From the NCBI GenBank assembly GCA_031372145.1, contig JANMKR010000087.1, positions 1-32,078 of the forward strand: 32,078 nucleotides of DNA, read 5' to 3'. The notes beneath the pieces are model-generated. The model was not told the DNA's origin and ran no database searches. It saw only the letters and a list, made by a program, of their open reading frames with translations. This stretch comes from CALMEC01 sp031372145 (GTDB taxonomy: Bacteria > Actinomycetota > Thermoleophilia > Miltoncostaeales > Miltoncostaeaceae). The translations under genes were made by a program, and so were the position numbers. Below, one piece after another: positions 1 through 7,266 of the stretch. Within the stretch, counting starts at the first letter, position 1. Each line of letters opens with the position of its first letter.

Positions 1-609
1 CTGGGCTTGATCACGCTCTGGGCGTCGGCCTTGATTCTCCCCGAGACCGTGTTCGCGTGGGTCAACCTGGCCGCAGCGCTCTTCGTCGTCGGCATCGGTC
101 TGTGGGTCGTCTGGCTGCGCGTACGCAGCGAGCGTCGGCGCCGCGCGCACGACCGTGCGCATCACCACACACATGACCACCTGGACGACGGCCACAGCCA
201 CGGTCATGACGATCATGACCATGGGCATCACGATCACCACGACCACGACCATGGCGACGGAGCGCACGGTCACTCCCACGCGCCACCGGCAGACCTCTCG
301 TTCAAAGGGCTCGCCGCCGCAGGAATCTCGGCGGGATTGCTGCCCTGTCCGTCGGCGATGGTGCTGATGCTCGGCGCCATCTCGCTCGGCCACGCCGCAT
401 TCGGCCTTGTGCTCGTGATGGCGTTCTCGGTCGGCCTGGCCGCCGTCCTTGCCGGAATCGGCTTGCTCTTCCTCTACGCACGGCGCTTCATGGAACGCCT
501 TCCGTTGGGTGGACGCATCGCCCAGGCGATTCCCGTTGTGTCGGCCATCGTGATCGTCGGCCTCGGAATCGTGCTCACCACTCGCGCCATCCCCGCAGTC
601 TTCTCGTAA
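1..609 (+). CDS. NicO-family nickel/cobalt transporter, 3' part
   Basis: This is the C-terminal part of a NicO (HoxN/NixA/RcnA-like) membrane transporter for Ni2+ or Co2+. The frame is open at base 1, so the start and first membrane segments lie upstream. Visible in order are one hydrophobic segment, a basic stretch, a histidine/aspartate-rich cytoplasmic loop (about bases 155-285, repeated His-Asp pairs) and a C-terminal block of three hydrophobic segments. The motif GLLPCPSAMVLMLGAISLG is a family hallmark. The His-rich loop is typical of metal-handling members and could buffer metal. Import and export members look alike, so direction cannot be told from this fragment. What follows (decayed cbiM and cbiQ) suggests the gene once belonged to a cobalt/nickel uptake cluster. 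The family call is firm; substrate is inferred. Confidence 0.85.
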   Translation: MGLITLWASALILPETVFAWVNLAAALFVVGIGLWVVWLRVRSERRRRAHDRAHHHTHDHLDDGHSHGHDDHDHGHHDHHDHDHGDGAHGHSHAPPADLSFKGLAAAGISAGLLPCPSAMVLMLGAISLGHAAFGLVLVMAFSVGLAAVLAGIGLLFLYARRFMERLPLGGRIAQAIPVVSAIVIVGLGIVLTTRAIPAVFS

Positions 610-627
610 CCGAAAGGTTCAACGAAA

Positions 628-736
628 ATGCAATCCCCGATGGGTTCCCCACAGGCACACCGGCGTCGTCGCGGTTGCGTATGCAGTCGCGTGGGCGTCC
701 CGTCGTGCACGCCGAGGCTGGAGGGTCCCGGCGTGA
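628..736 (+). pseudogene. cbiM: decayed cbiM (ECF cobalt/nickel transporter S component) remnant
   Basis: No intact frame exists here, but pieces of a CbiM N-terminus can be read by switching frames. ATG at 628 is followed, after one missing base, by codons for IPDGF (633-647); CbiM proteins begin MHIPDGF. A second frame shift brings TGVVAVAYAVAWASRRARR (659-715), which resembles the first membrane helix and basic loop of CbiM. The fragment ends in TGA at 734-736, overlapping by four bases a GTG at 733 that opens the cbiQ-like remnant, as in a coupled operon. A complete CbiM has well over 200 residues, so most of the gene is gone, which argues against simple sequencing errors. The similarity is from recall of the family and was not computed. 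Confidence 0.5.
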
Positions 737-953
737 GCGCGGGCCACGATCAGGCCGGAGATCCAGTGGGGTAGGCCGTACGGCCTGATTCACCCGCTGG
801 ATCCCCGCGCCAAGATCGTTGGCCTGGTCGCGGTCACGGCCGTGAGCGCTTCGACGCCGCTCACGGCCTGGCCGGTTTGGACAGGACGCCCAGTCATGTC
901 GGCGCGCGTCGCTCGCCCGCCGTGGTGTAGTCGTCGTGCCTTCGTCCGCGTCG
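733..953 (+). pseudogene. cbiQ: decayed cbiQ (ECF cobalt/nickel transporter T component) remnant
   Basis: A GTG at 733 starts a frame reading MSAGHDQAGDPVG and stops at TAG 772-774. One base off, the frame from 776 reads PYGLIHPLDPRAKIVGLVAV followed by TAVSASTPLTAWPVW (to about 880). This closely resembles the N-terminus of CbiQ-type transmembrane subunits (HxLDPRxKI, then a helix ending in STP and AWP). Beyond 880 only weak likeness remains (PPW..RRAF near 920-945), and the sequence runs into the stop codon of the opposite-strand STAS gene at 954. At least one frameshift and loss of the remaining 150 or so residues make it non-functional. Together with the cbiM remnant it fills the 344-base gap after the NicO gene. 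A perfect 14-base palindrome at 773-786 lies at the frameshift. Confidence 0.6.
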
Positions 954-1319
954 CTACCCGCCGGCGACGATCCTCAGATCGAACGCGTCGGTCAGGCGGG
1001 CGATTTCGAGGACGTCGGCCAGATCGGGGCGGCAGATGAGTGGCAGGCGTGAACCGCTGCGCCGAGCGCGGTTGGCAAACGACAGCAACGTACCGAGGCC
1101 TGACGAGTCGATCAGCATCACGTCCGAGACGTCCAACACGAGGTTGCCCACCGAAAGATCGTGACGGGCCATGCGCTGGCGCAGGCGCGCGATCGTGTAG
1201 ATGTCCAGATTGCCCGCCGCGCGTACGGTCACGACATCGTGTTCGTCGACGGTGATGCGCACGGACAAGCCGCGGGTCGGCGTCGGTCGGCGGTCTGCTT
1301 GGCGAGATGGCGCTTGCAT
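954..1319 (-). CDS. STAS-domain anti-sigma factor antagonist
   Basis: A 121-residue single STAS domain protein of the SpoIIAA/RsbV type. Such proteins bind an anti-sigma kinase and release its sigma factor when dephosphorylated. The key motif is DSSGLGTLLS at residues 71-80; Ser72 or Ser73 would be the phosphorylation site. The preceding VLDVSDVMLI is the usual central strand. The first 17 residues look disordered. Two starts are plausible: ATG at 1319, preceded by GGAGG at five bases' spacing (used here), and GTG at 1346, preceded by AAGGAG. There is no adjacent kinase or sigma gene, so the partner is unknown; a SpoIIE-type phosphatase lies at 23041-24204 but the link is speculative. The gene is divergent from the VOC gene. 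Confidence 0.85.
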   Translation of the reverse strand: MQAPSRQADRRPTPTRGLSVRITVDEHDVVTVRAAGNLDIYTIARLRQRMARHDLSVGNLVLDVSDVMLIDSSGLGTLLSFANRARRSGSRLPLICRPDLADVLEIARLTDAFDLRIVAGG

Positions 1320-1460
1320 TGGGGCCTCCAACAGAGCTGTACCCACGGTCACTCCTTTTCGTGCGGGGCGTCGACGCCCATTGTTGATGACGTTCGGTGC
1401 CGTGAACCGCAATCCCGTGACACGCCTGCAGTGATCGGGAGACGGGGTGGTGTACGGCGA

Positions 1461-1466
1461 TAGCAT
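1461..1466 (+). promoter_or_regulatory. -10 element of a probable leaderless promoter (VOC gene)
   Basis: TAGCAT fits the actinobacterial TAnnnT -10 pattern and ends seven bases before ATG 1474, so transcription would start at the start codon. There is no ribosome binding site. The same arrangement recurs at 15828, 16809, 18793 (minus strand) and 23029. No clear -35 box is visible. Confidence 0.5.
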
Positions 1467-1473
1467 TCGCTGA

Positions 1474-1953
1474 ATGCGCGCCACCCGCATCAACCACGTC
1501 AGCGTCAGTGCCCGGGACCTGCAGGAGTCGGTGCGCTTCTACACCGAGGTACTCGGGCTCGAACCCGTCGCAACGCCGGACTTCGGCTTTCCCGTGCAAT
1601 GGCTCCGATTGGGTCAGGTGCAGTTGCACCTGTTCGAGCACAAGCAACGCGAGGCGCCGATGAGCCACCACGTCGCCCTCGAGGTCGACGACTTCGAGGC
1701 GGTGCTCCGCGTGGTCCGCGACCGCGGGATCGCAGATCACGAGATCTTTGGTCATTGGCTCTATCGCCTGCCGGACGGTGCGGCCCAACTCTACCTGCGC
1801 GATCCCGGAGGCAACCTGATCGAGATCGATCACCCCGACGCCGACGCCCTCGATCCTGAACTGGTCGCCGACATCCGCCCGCTGCCACACCCGCAGACCG
1901 GGGACGCGGCAACCGCGACGCTCTGGGCCGGGGTTACTCGCCCCCGAACGTGA
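1474..1953 (+). CDS. VOC superfamily (glyoxalase/dioxygenase-like) protein
   Basis: A 159-residue vicinal-oxygen-chelate protein with two beta-alpha-beta-beta-beta modules. Likely metal ligands fall where the family has them: His8 (RINHVSV), His52 or Glu55, His66 (HHVALEV) and Glu117 (GNLIEID). RDPGGNLIEID is the standard second-module ending. Family members include glyoxalase I, extradiol dioxygenases and fosfomycin-resistance enzymes; nothing here picks one. The roughly 35-residue tail after the domain is low in complexity. The start is the ATG directly behind a -10-like box, with no ribosome binding site, suggesting a leaderless mRNA. The 3' end overlaps the convergent PPOX gene by 20 bases. 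Confidence 0.8.
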   Translation: MRATRINHVSVSARDLQESVRFYTEVLGLEPVATPDFGFPVQWLRLGQVQLHLFEHKQREAPMSHHVALEVDDFEAVLRVVRDRGIADHEIFGHWLYRLPDGAAQLYLRDPGGNLIEIDHPDADALDPELVADIRPLPHPQTGDAATATLWAGVTRPRT

Positions 1954-2440
1954 CTACCTGGGTCGGGCTGATCAGAAACAGGACGCGCTCCTCGGTCGCG
2001 GTGCGAAACGGGTACGGCGTCTGGTTGATGTAGCTCTCGCTGAGCGCGTCGATGGACTCGGTCGCGAGCTGCCCGTCCGGTCCGCGCTCGTCGATGATCC
2101 GGTCGACCTTGCCGTAGATCGAGACCCAATGGTAGGGGTTTGCCGGGTCCGTGATCTGGATCGTGACGTGTCCGTCGCGGCGCATGTGCCGGTCCTTCGC
2201 GCGGCCCTTGACGGTGTTGATCTCGACGTGCTCGCCGTCGGGAGATGCGCGGAACCACATCGGCGTGAGCTGCGTCCGGCCCTTACCGTCGGACATGCCC
2301 AGCGTCACGTAAATCGGCTCATCGATGAGCCGGCGAAACTCCGGGCCGAGGGCGCCCAATGAATGCTCGTCAGTACGCGATGCGATGGCGAACGGTGTCT
2401 CTGAGCCCGGCCCGCCGATTGGTGTCACCTCAAAGCCCAT
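1934..2440 (-). CDS. PPOX-class (F420- or flavin-dependent) oxidoreductase family protein
   Basis: A 168-residue split-barrel protein of the pyridoxamine-5'-phosphate-oxidase-like superfamily. The order LIDEPIYVTLGMSDGKGRTQLTPMWFR, then a strand with VEINTVKGRAKDRHMRRDG, then VTIQITDPANPYHWVSIYGKV, is the layout of actinobacterial PPOX-class F420-dependent enzymes (the quotes are split at natural breaks). TVKGRAKDRHMRRD is the usual phosphate/cofactor-binding stretch. The natural substrate is unknown. AAGGAG lies six bases before the ATG. A TTGACG box with a 17-base spacer (2479-2507) is a plausible promoter. F420 rather than FMN as cofactor is inferred from family resemblance. Confidence 0.75.
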   Translation of the reverse strand: MGFEVTPIGGPGSETPFAIASRTDEHSLGALGPEFRRLIDEPIYVTLGMSDGKGRTQLTPMWFRASPDGEHVEINTVKGRAKDRHMRRDGHVTIQITDPANPYHWVSIYGKVDRIIDERGPDGQLATESIDALSESYINQTPYPFRTATEERVLFLISPTQVVTFGGE

Positions 2441-2478
2441 CGTGTCTCCTTAGATCGTTTGTGCGGGGCTAGATTGCC

Positions 2479-2507
2479 AGGTTGCCCTCCGTCGGTCAGG
2501 TCGTCAA
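2479..2507 (-). promoter_or_regulatory. possible promoter of the PPOX gene
   Basis: On the minus strand TTGACG (2502-2507) is followed after 17 bases by CAACCT (2479-2484). The -35 matches consensus at five of six positions; the -10 keeps only the A at position 2 and the final T. The opposite strand carries TAGATT at 2470-2475, a -10-like box for the divergent monooxygenase gene. Confidence 0.35.
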
Positions 2508-2523
2508 GATCCTGCTCGTGTCG

Positions 2524-3714
2524 ATGTCCGCAAACTCGCCGAAGGTCGCCGTCATTGGCGGCTCGCTCGGCGGGCTGACCGCCGCACTGGTCCTTCGGGA
2601 CGCCGGCTGCAACGTCACGGTGTACGAGCGATCCCAGATGGAGCTTGCGGGTCTGGGCGCGGGCATCGTCGTGCAGGAGGCCACCGTCCGGTATCTGGTC
2701 GAGCGTCTGGGGATGAGACTCGACGACATCAGCGTGGCCGCGCGATCGCTCCAATACCTGGGCGCCGGCGGGTCGGTGACGTTCGAGCGGTCGAGCCCCT
2801 ACCGGTTCACGGCCTGGAACACCGTGTATCGCGCGTTGACGGGTGCACTCGGCGAGGATGCCTACCGTCGTGGGCATGCCCTGGTGGGATTCGACGCAGA
2901 TGACCATGGCGTCGACGTGCGATTCACCAACGGTGAGGTCGATCGGGTCGATTTGCTCGTCTGCGTCGACGGGGTCGCCTCGACCGCACGCAAGCGCCTG
3001 CTGCCAGACGTCACGCCCAACTACTCGGGCTATATCGGATGGCGTGGAACGGTCACCGAGTCGCTGCTCTCAGCGGAGACGTTCGCGGTCCTCAGCGACG
3101 CCATCACGTACGGCCTCGTCCATGACAGCCACATCGTGGCCTACCAGATCCCGAGCGTGGCAGGTGGCATGGGGGAGGGCGAGCGCCTGGTCAACTTCGT
3201 CTGGTACCGCAACGTGGCGGAGGGCGCCGAGCTGGACGAGCTGATGACCGACCGCGACGGCCTGCCGCGGCCGTTGGCGCTGCACCCCGGCATCGTGCAG
3301 CAGCGCTTCGTCGATGCGATCCGGGAGACCGCAGCGGACGTGCTGTCCGAGCCGCTCGCCGAGATGGTCGCCCGCACGCCGCAGCCGTTCGTCCAGACGA
3401 TCGTCGATGTCGAGGTGGCGCAGATGGTGTTCGGACGCGTGTGCCTGATGGGTGACGCCGCATTCACCGCGCGCCCCCACGCCGCAGCGGGTACCGCAAA
3501 GGCGGCACAGAACGGCTGGGCGCTGGCCGGCGCCCTCACCGAAGCCGACGGCGACATCGACGCGGCGTTGCGCACATGGGAGCCGGGGCAACTCGAGCTG
3601 GGGCGCAACCTGGTCGCCCGGGCCCGTGATGTGGGGGAGCGGTCACAGTTTCGCGGCACCTGGATTCCGGGCGACCCGGATCTTCGTTTCGGACTGTTCG
3701 GTCCCGGGCGGTAG
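2524..3714 (+). CDS. FAD-dependent aromatic/heteroaromatic monooxygenase
   Basis: A 396-residue class A flavoprotein monooxygenase. The FAD-binding Rossmann motif VIGGSLGGLTAALVL lies near the N-terminus, and the second FAD motif is at CLMGDAAFTARPHAAAGTAK. The stretch GAGIVVQEATVRYLVE and the YSGYIGWRGTV segment resemble 2,6-dihydroxypyridine 3-monooxygenase and related hydroxylases, which add oxygen to an electron-rich ring using NAD(P)H and O2. The substrate cannot be set from sequence. There is no transmembrane region. The start is taken at ATG 2524, just before the Rossmann strand; GTG 2518 is an alternative and no clear ribosome binding site is present for either. No other aromatic degradation genes are nearby, so a detoxification or specialised role is possible. 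Confidence 0.75.
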   Translation: MSANSPKVAVIGGSLGGLTAALVLRDAGCNVTVYERSQMELAGLGAGIVVQEATVRYLVERLGMRLDDISVAARSLQYLGAGGSVTFERSSPYRFTAWNTVYRALTGALGEDAYRRGHALVGFDADDHGVDVRFTNGEVDRVDLLVCVDGVASTARKRLLPDVTPNYSGYIGWRGTVTESLLSAETFAVLSDAITYGLVHDSHIVAYQIPSVAGGMGEGERLVNFVWYRNVAEGAELDELMTDRDGLPRPLALHPGIVQQRFVDAIRETAADVLSEPLAEMVARTPQPFVQTIVDVEVAQMVFGRVCLMGDAAFTARPHAAAGTAKAAQNGWALAGALTEADGDIDAALRTWEPGQLELGRNLVARARDVGERSQFRGTWIPGDPDLRFGLFGPGR

Positions 3715-3764
3715 CCGTCGCGCGGAGCGATCGCGGGGCCAGGCGGGGTGCGTCAGGGCCGGTG

Positions 3765-3770
3765 TATCCT
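3765..3770 (+). promoter_or_regulatory. possible -10 box for the dehydrogenase-peroxiredoxin operon
   Basis: TATCCT fits TAnnnT and would give a 5' leader of roughly 58 bases before GTG 3835. The leader contains a small GC hairpin (GGAC/GTCC flanked by CCCCG/CGGGG, about 3793-3818). There is no convincing -35. Confidence 0.3.
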
Positions 3771-3834
3771 CCGAAGACGGCGGGTTGGGTGGCCCCGGAC
3801 AAGCGTCCGCCGCGGGGAAGGGAACTCAACCAAC

Positions 3835-4881
3835 GTGCGTGCCACTGTCATCCACGGTCCCCGTGACGTTCGCGTCGAAAATGTCCCGGACGCGACGATT
3901 CGCGAATCGACCGACGCCCTGGTCCGGGTCACCCACGCCTGCATCTGTGGGAGTGACCTGTGGCCCTACCGCGGCGAGCTGATGATCTACGGGATCGGCG
4001 GGCGGACCGGGCATGAGTTCATCGGGATCGTCGAGGCCGTGGGCGCAGACGTGCACATGATCAGACCGGGCGACCGGGTGATCGCGCCGTTCGCGTTCTC
4101 GGACGGGTCGTGTGACTACTGTTCACGTGGGCTGCACACCTCGTGCGTCGCGGGCGGCTACTGGGGCGGACGAAACGACGGTGGGCAGGGCGAGGCGGTG
4201 CGTGCGCCCCTCGCCGACGGTACCCTCGTGGCGATTCCGGGCGAGATCGACCTGTCGGATGAGCGCCTGGTCAAGTCGTTCGCCGCGTTGACCGATGTGA
4301 TGGCGACCGGCCACCATGCCGCTGCGAGCGCCGGCGTTGGTCCCGGGTCGAACGTCGCCGTGGTGGGCGACGGAGCCGTGGGGCTGTGCGCGGTGATGGC
4401 CGCTGTGCGCCTTGGCGCCGAACGCGTCATCGCCCTGGGCCATCACGCGGATCGACTCGAAGTCGCCAAGCTGTTCGGCGCAACCGACATCGTCACGGAA
4501 CGCGGTGACGAGGCCGTGGAACGTGTCCGCGAGCTGACCGGTGGCGGCGCCCCCAAAGTCCTCGAGTGCGTGGGGACGGACGCGTCGTTCAACACGGCGA
4601 TCCACGCATGCCGGCCGGGCGGGGTCGTGGGACACGTCGGTGTCCCCGCGGGTGGCACGATCGACCTGCTCGATCTTCACATGCGAAACATCGGGCTGCT
4701 CGGCGGCGTTGCACCTGCCCGCGCCTACATTCCTGAGCTCTTGACAGACGTGCTGGTGGGACGGATCGACCCGTCGCCGGTGTTTGATCTCGTGGTCGAT
4801 CTCGAGTCGGTCCCCGAGGGCTATGCGGCGATGGACGAACGCCGGGCCATCAAGGTGCTGGTCGCCACCGGGGCCGTGTAA
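3835..4881 (+). CDS. zinc-dependent medium-chain alcohol dehydrogenase
   Basis: A 348-residue MDR-family dehydrogenase. Catalytic zinc ligands are visible as Cys38 (CICGSD), His60 and Glu61 (GRTGHEFIG). The structural zinc loop DGSCDYCSRGLHTSC has three cysteines, with Asp at the position of the first; this appears to be normal for this subgroup. The NAD(P)-binding motif is VAVVGDGAVGLCAV. Substrate and direction are unknown. GTG 3835 is used because the protein then begins at the usual RATVIHGPRDVRVE strand; a weak purine-rich site (GGGAAGGGA) lies about ten bases upstream. It leads an apparent operon: a peroxiredoxin gene follows after 30 bases, and a third gene overlaps that one. Confidence 0.85.
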   Translation: MRATVIHGPRDVRVENVPDATIRESTDALVRVTHACICGSDLWPYRGELMIYGIGGRTGHEFIGIVEAVGADVHMIRPGDRVIAPFAFSDGSCDYCSRGLHTSCVAGGYWGGRNDGGQGEAVRAPLADGTLVAIPGEIDLSDERLVKSFAALTDVMATGHHAAASAGVGPGSNVAVVGDGAVGLCAVMAAVRLGAERVIALGHHADRLEVAKLFGATDIVTERGDEAVERVRELTGGGAPKVLECVGTDASFNTAIHACRPGGVVGHVGVPAGGTIDLLDLHMRNIGLLGGVAPARAYIPELLTDVLVGRIDPSPVFDLVVDLESVPEGYAAMDERRAIKVLVATGAV

Positions 4882-4911
4882 CGCGGCCCGGCGGCCCGAC
4901 TCTGTTCCGGC

Positions 4912-5421
4912 ATGCATCCAAATCTTCGTCCCGGGGAGCGCTTCCCCGACATCGAGCTGCCCGATCATGCGGGCAACCCCCGGCGCCTGTCGGAGCTGGT
5001 TGGCAGTGACCCCACGTTCATCAACTTCTTCCGCGGTTTCTGGTGTCCCAAGGAACAGGCCTTCTTTCGTGTCTTGACGGCGTTCCAAGCAGAGGTCGAG
5101 GTCGCGTATGCGCGCATCGTGTCGGTCAGCGTCGATGCGCCCGACGTCAACGCCGCGTTTCGGGCCGGGCTCGGTGCGCGGTGGACGTTCCTGTCGGATC
5201 CCGAGCGACGGTATCTCGACGAACTCGGACTTCGCGAGACGACCGACACGCTCAACCACCCGTATTGGCCCGCGTCGTTCACCCTGTACCCGGATCTGAC
5301 GATCCGTTCGGTGTTCACGGGGTACTGGTTTTGGGGGCGGCCGACGATGGAGGAGCTGCGGCAGGACTTCCGCGCGATCACCCGAGAAATCCGTGCCGAC
5401 TGGGAGGTCTCGGCGACGTGA
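4912..5421 (+). CDS. peroxiredoxin-like (AhpC/TSA-redoxin) protein with one cysteine
   Basis: A 169-residue thioredoxin-fold protein of the AhpC/TSA type, expected to reduce peroxides. FPDIELPDHAGNPRRLSEL is the usual N-terminal strand. The active segment is INFFRGFWCPKEQAFF, with the candidate peroxidatic Cys45 in FWCPKEQ. Relatives often carry CPxC here; the second cysteine is replaced by Glu, and no other cysteine occurs in the protein, so any recycling must use an external thiol. The C-terminal region (ASFTLYPDLTIRSVFTGYW and GRPTMEEL) is unlike classic peroxiredoxins. It lies 30 bases after the dehydrogenase gene and overlaps the next gene by GTGA. Enzymatic activity is inferred from the fold. 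Confidence 0.75.
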   Translation: MHPNLRPGERFPDIELPDHAGNPRRLSELVGSDPTFINFFRGFWCPKEQAFFRVLTAFQAEVEVAYARIVSVSVDAPDVNAAFRAGLGARWTFLSDPERRYLDELGLRETTDTLNHPYWPASFTLYPDLTIRSVFTGYWFWGRPTMEELRQDFRAITREIRADWEVSAT

Positions 5422-5942
5422 ACTGGATGTGGTTCGCCGTGGTGCAGGATGGAGCGGCGCGAGACGCATATGCGGCCGCCCCGGCCTGGTGCCTCGACGG
5501 CAGACGGGCCGGGGTGCTCGCCGTGTGGCCCGCCGAGCACCGCCCCAAGGTGCCGGCGGTCAAGGTCGACGCCCGTATCGTCGATCGTGACGGGGATCGG
5601 GCAGAGCTGTCCCTGGTCCTGGCGCCACCGCGCGTTCGGCTGCTGTTCGACGACACCGCGGTGCAACAGGCCCGCCGCGATGTGCTGGCGGGCCGTCCCC
5701 CTCGGGCGCTCTCGACGCTGCTTCGGGGAGACAGCATCTTCGCGGGCGCAGTCACCGTGGATCCGGCCGGTGACGATCCGTTTGCGCGGATCTTCCCGGC
5801 GCGGCGGTTGACGATCGGACCCGGACTGTTCGGCCGCGTGCCGGCGCACCCCGGTCCCGACATCGAACGTCACGGCAGCGGAGCCCCGTGGCCGTTCCCG
5901 ACCTTCGACGCCCCGGTGACCGACCAAGCGGCACTCAGGTAA
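5418..5942 (+). CDS. protein of unknown function coupled to the peroxiredoxin
   Basis: A 174-residue protein not recognised. The GTG start overlaps the peroxiredoxin stop in a GTGA, so the two are almost certainly co-translated. The sequence begins MNWMWFAVVQDGAARDAYAA; the middle (VKVDARIVDRDGDRAELSLV, then LAPPRVRLLFDDTAVQQARR) suggests a mixed alpha/beta domain. There are no membrane helices, no metal-binding cluster and a single cysteine (in APAWCLDG). The proline-rich end stops just before a convergent gap. The context points to a partner or regulator of the peroxiredoxin, but nothing in the sequence proves that. Confidence 0.65.
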   Translation: MNWMWFAVVQDGAARDAYAAAPAWCLDGRRAGVLAVWPAEHRPKVPAVKVDARIVDRDGDRAELSLVLAPPRVRLLFDDTAVQQARRDVLAGRPPRALSTLLRGDSIFAGAVTVDPAGDDPFARIFPARRLTIGPGLFGRVPAHPGPDIERHGSGAPWPFPTFDAPVTDQAALR

Positions 5943-6018
5943 CCCCCAATCCGCGAACGCGCTGCGAAATCCCGTGCGCACAAGTTGGCTAAGGGACGGA
6001 AAACCCCGCTGAGGTGAA

Positions 6019-6062
6019 AACAGGATTCGCGCCGCGTCTTGTCGCGGCGCTCCGATCCTGTT
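6019..6062. terminator. large hairpin in a convergent gap, probable bidirectional terminator
   Basis: Two nested perfect stems: AACAGGAT (6019-6026) with ATCCTGTT (6055-6062), and GCGCCGCG (6029-6036) with CGCGGCGC (6043-6050) around a six-base loop. It sits between the end of the rightward operon (5942) and the end of leftward gnd (6221). There are A- and T-richer flanks but no long T run. The rest of the gap (5943-6220) has no gene that I can see. Confidence 0.5.
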
Positions 6063-6220
6063 CTCGCATCAGACACGGATGTCTCACAAACCCCTACCGG
6101 CAAACGGATTCCGTGGGTGGAAATGACCCTTCCTGTCACACGCGGCTGACCCTCCACCGATGTCGCCGGTGGCGCGCTTGGGGCACCGCACAGGTGACAC
6201 GGCAACCCCGCCGCGGCGTG

Positions 6221-7231
6221 CTACTTCTTCTCGGCGTGGCCACCGAACTGCTTGCGCATCGCAGAGAGCACCTTGTCGGCGAAGTCCGCCTCGCCACGTG
6301 AGCTGAAGCGCTCGAAGAGCGACGCCGTCAGGACATGTGCAGGCACACCGGTCTCGACCGCAGCCTGTACGGTCCAGCGGCCTTCGCCCGAATCGCTCAC
6401 CCGGCCGCTGAACTCGCCCAACTCCGGGTCCTCCCAGAGCGCCGCGGCGGTCAGGTCGAGCAGCCAGCTGGCCACCACGCTTCCGCGTCGCCAGACCTCG
6501 GTGATCTCGGTCGTGTCGAGGTCGTACCGGTAGTACTCGGGGTGGGTCAGGGGCGCAGTCTCGGCGTCGTGTTCCTGGTCCTCGGCGCCGGCGTTGGCCT
6601 TGCGCAGGATCGCGAGCCCTTCGGCGTAGGCGGCCATCGCTCCGTACTCGATGCCGTTGTGCACCATCTTCACGAAATGTCCCGCACCGGCGGGGCCGCA
6701 GTGCAGATATCCGTGCTCGGCGGTGGTGGTGCGGCCCTTGCGGCCGGGGGTACGGGGTGCCGCCTGAATGCCCGGCGCCAGTGTGCGGAAGATCGGGTCG
6801 AGCCGCTTGACGGTCTTCAACTCGCCACCGATCATCATGCAGAAGCCCCGCTCCAGGCCGAACACCCCGCCGCTCGTGCCGACGTCGACGTAGCCGATGC
6901 CCCGCTCAGCCAGCGTCTGCGACCTGTGGATGTCGTCCCGGTAGTAGCTGTTGCCCCCGTCGATGACAACGTCACCCTTGGCAAGGTGCTCGGCCACATC
7001 GGCGACGACACGGTCCGTGATGCCGGCCGGGACCATCACCCACGCGGCGCGCGGAGCGGTCAGCTTGGCCGCGAAGTCGGCAAGGCTCTTCGCGCCGGTC
7101 GCGCCCTCTTTGACGAGCTGCTTGACCGACGCCGGGTTGACGTCGAACACGACGCACTCGTGTCCGTCGCGCATCAGTCGGCGCACGATGTTGGCGCCCA
7201 TCCGGCCAAGCCCCACCATTCCCAGCTGCAT
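6221..7231 (-). CDS. gnd: 6-phosphogluconate dehydrogenase, decarboxylating (short type)
   Basis: A 336-residue enzyme that oxidises 6-phosphogluconate to ribulose 5-phosphate and CO2 in the pentose phosphate pathway. The N-terminal GLGRMGANIVRRL is the dinucleotide-binding loop. VIDGGNSYYRDDIHRS and DVGTSGGVFGLERGFCMMIG are substrate-site signatures, and HFVKMVHNGIEYG carries the catalytic Lys and binding Asn/Glu. It is shorter than the roughly 470-residue dimeric NADP enzymes and matches the short actinobacterial/Bacillus YqeC-like type, often NAD-linked; cofactor choice is inferred. AAGGAG lies eight bases before the ATG. It is the last gene of the leftward run with pgi, 35 bases after the pgi stop. 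Confidence 0.93.
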   Translation of the reverse strand: MQLGMVGLGRMGANIVRRLMRDGHECVVFDVNPASVKQLVKEGATGAKSLADFAAKLTAPRAAWVMVPAGITDRVVADVAEHLAKGDVVIDGGNSYYRDDIHRSQTLAERGIGYVDVGTSGGVFGLERGFCMMIGGELKTVKRLDPIFRTLAPGIQAAPRTPGRKGRTTTAEHGYLHCGPAGAGHFVKMVHNGIEYGAMAAYAEGLAILRKANAGAEDQEHDAETAPLTHPEYYRYDLDTTEITEVWRRGSVVASWLLDLTAAALWEDPELGEFSGRVSDSGEGRWTVQAAVETGVPAHVLTASLFERFSSRGEADFADKVLSAMRKQFGGHAEKK

Positions 7232-7266
7232 TCCCAGTCTCCTTCGTGCTGCGTTGCCCGGGCAGC

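Noticed and set aside
155..367. Second frame in the His-rich NicO region, rich in Met and Thr
   Set aside because: It is a by-product of the CAC/GAC repeat of the His-Asp loop read out of frame.
790..1890. Long minus-strand open frame of 366 codons
   Set aside because: It overlaps the STAS gene, the VOC gene and the cbiQ remnant in another frame, shows no family features, and is a typical high-G+C shadow frame.
5963..6063. Class I cyclic-di-GMP riboswitch (string GGGACGGAAAACC near 5993)
   Set aside because: The GAAA tetraloop, its receptor and the second conserved helix are missing, and the site is a convergent gap with no downstream gene on that strand.
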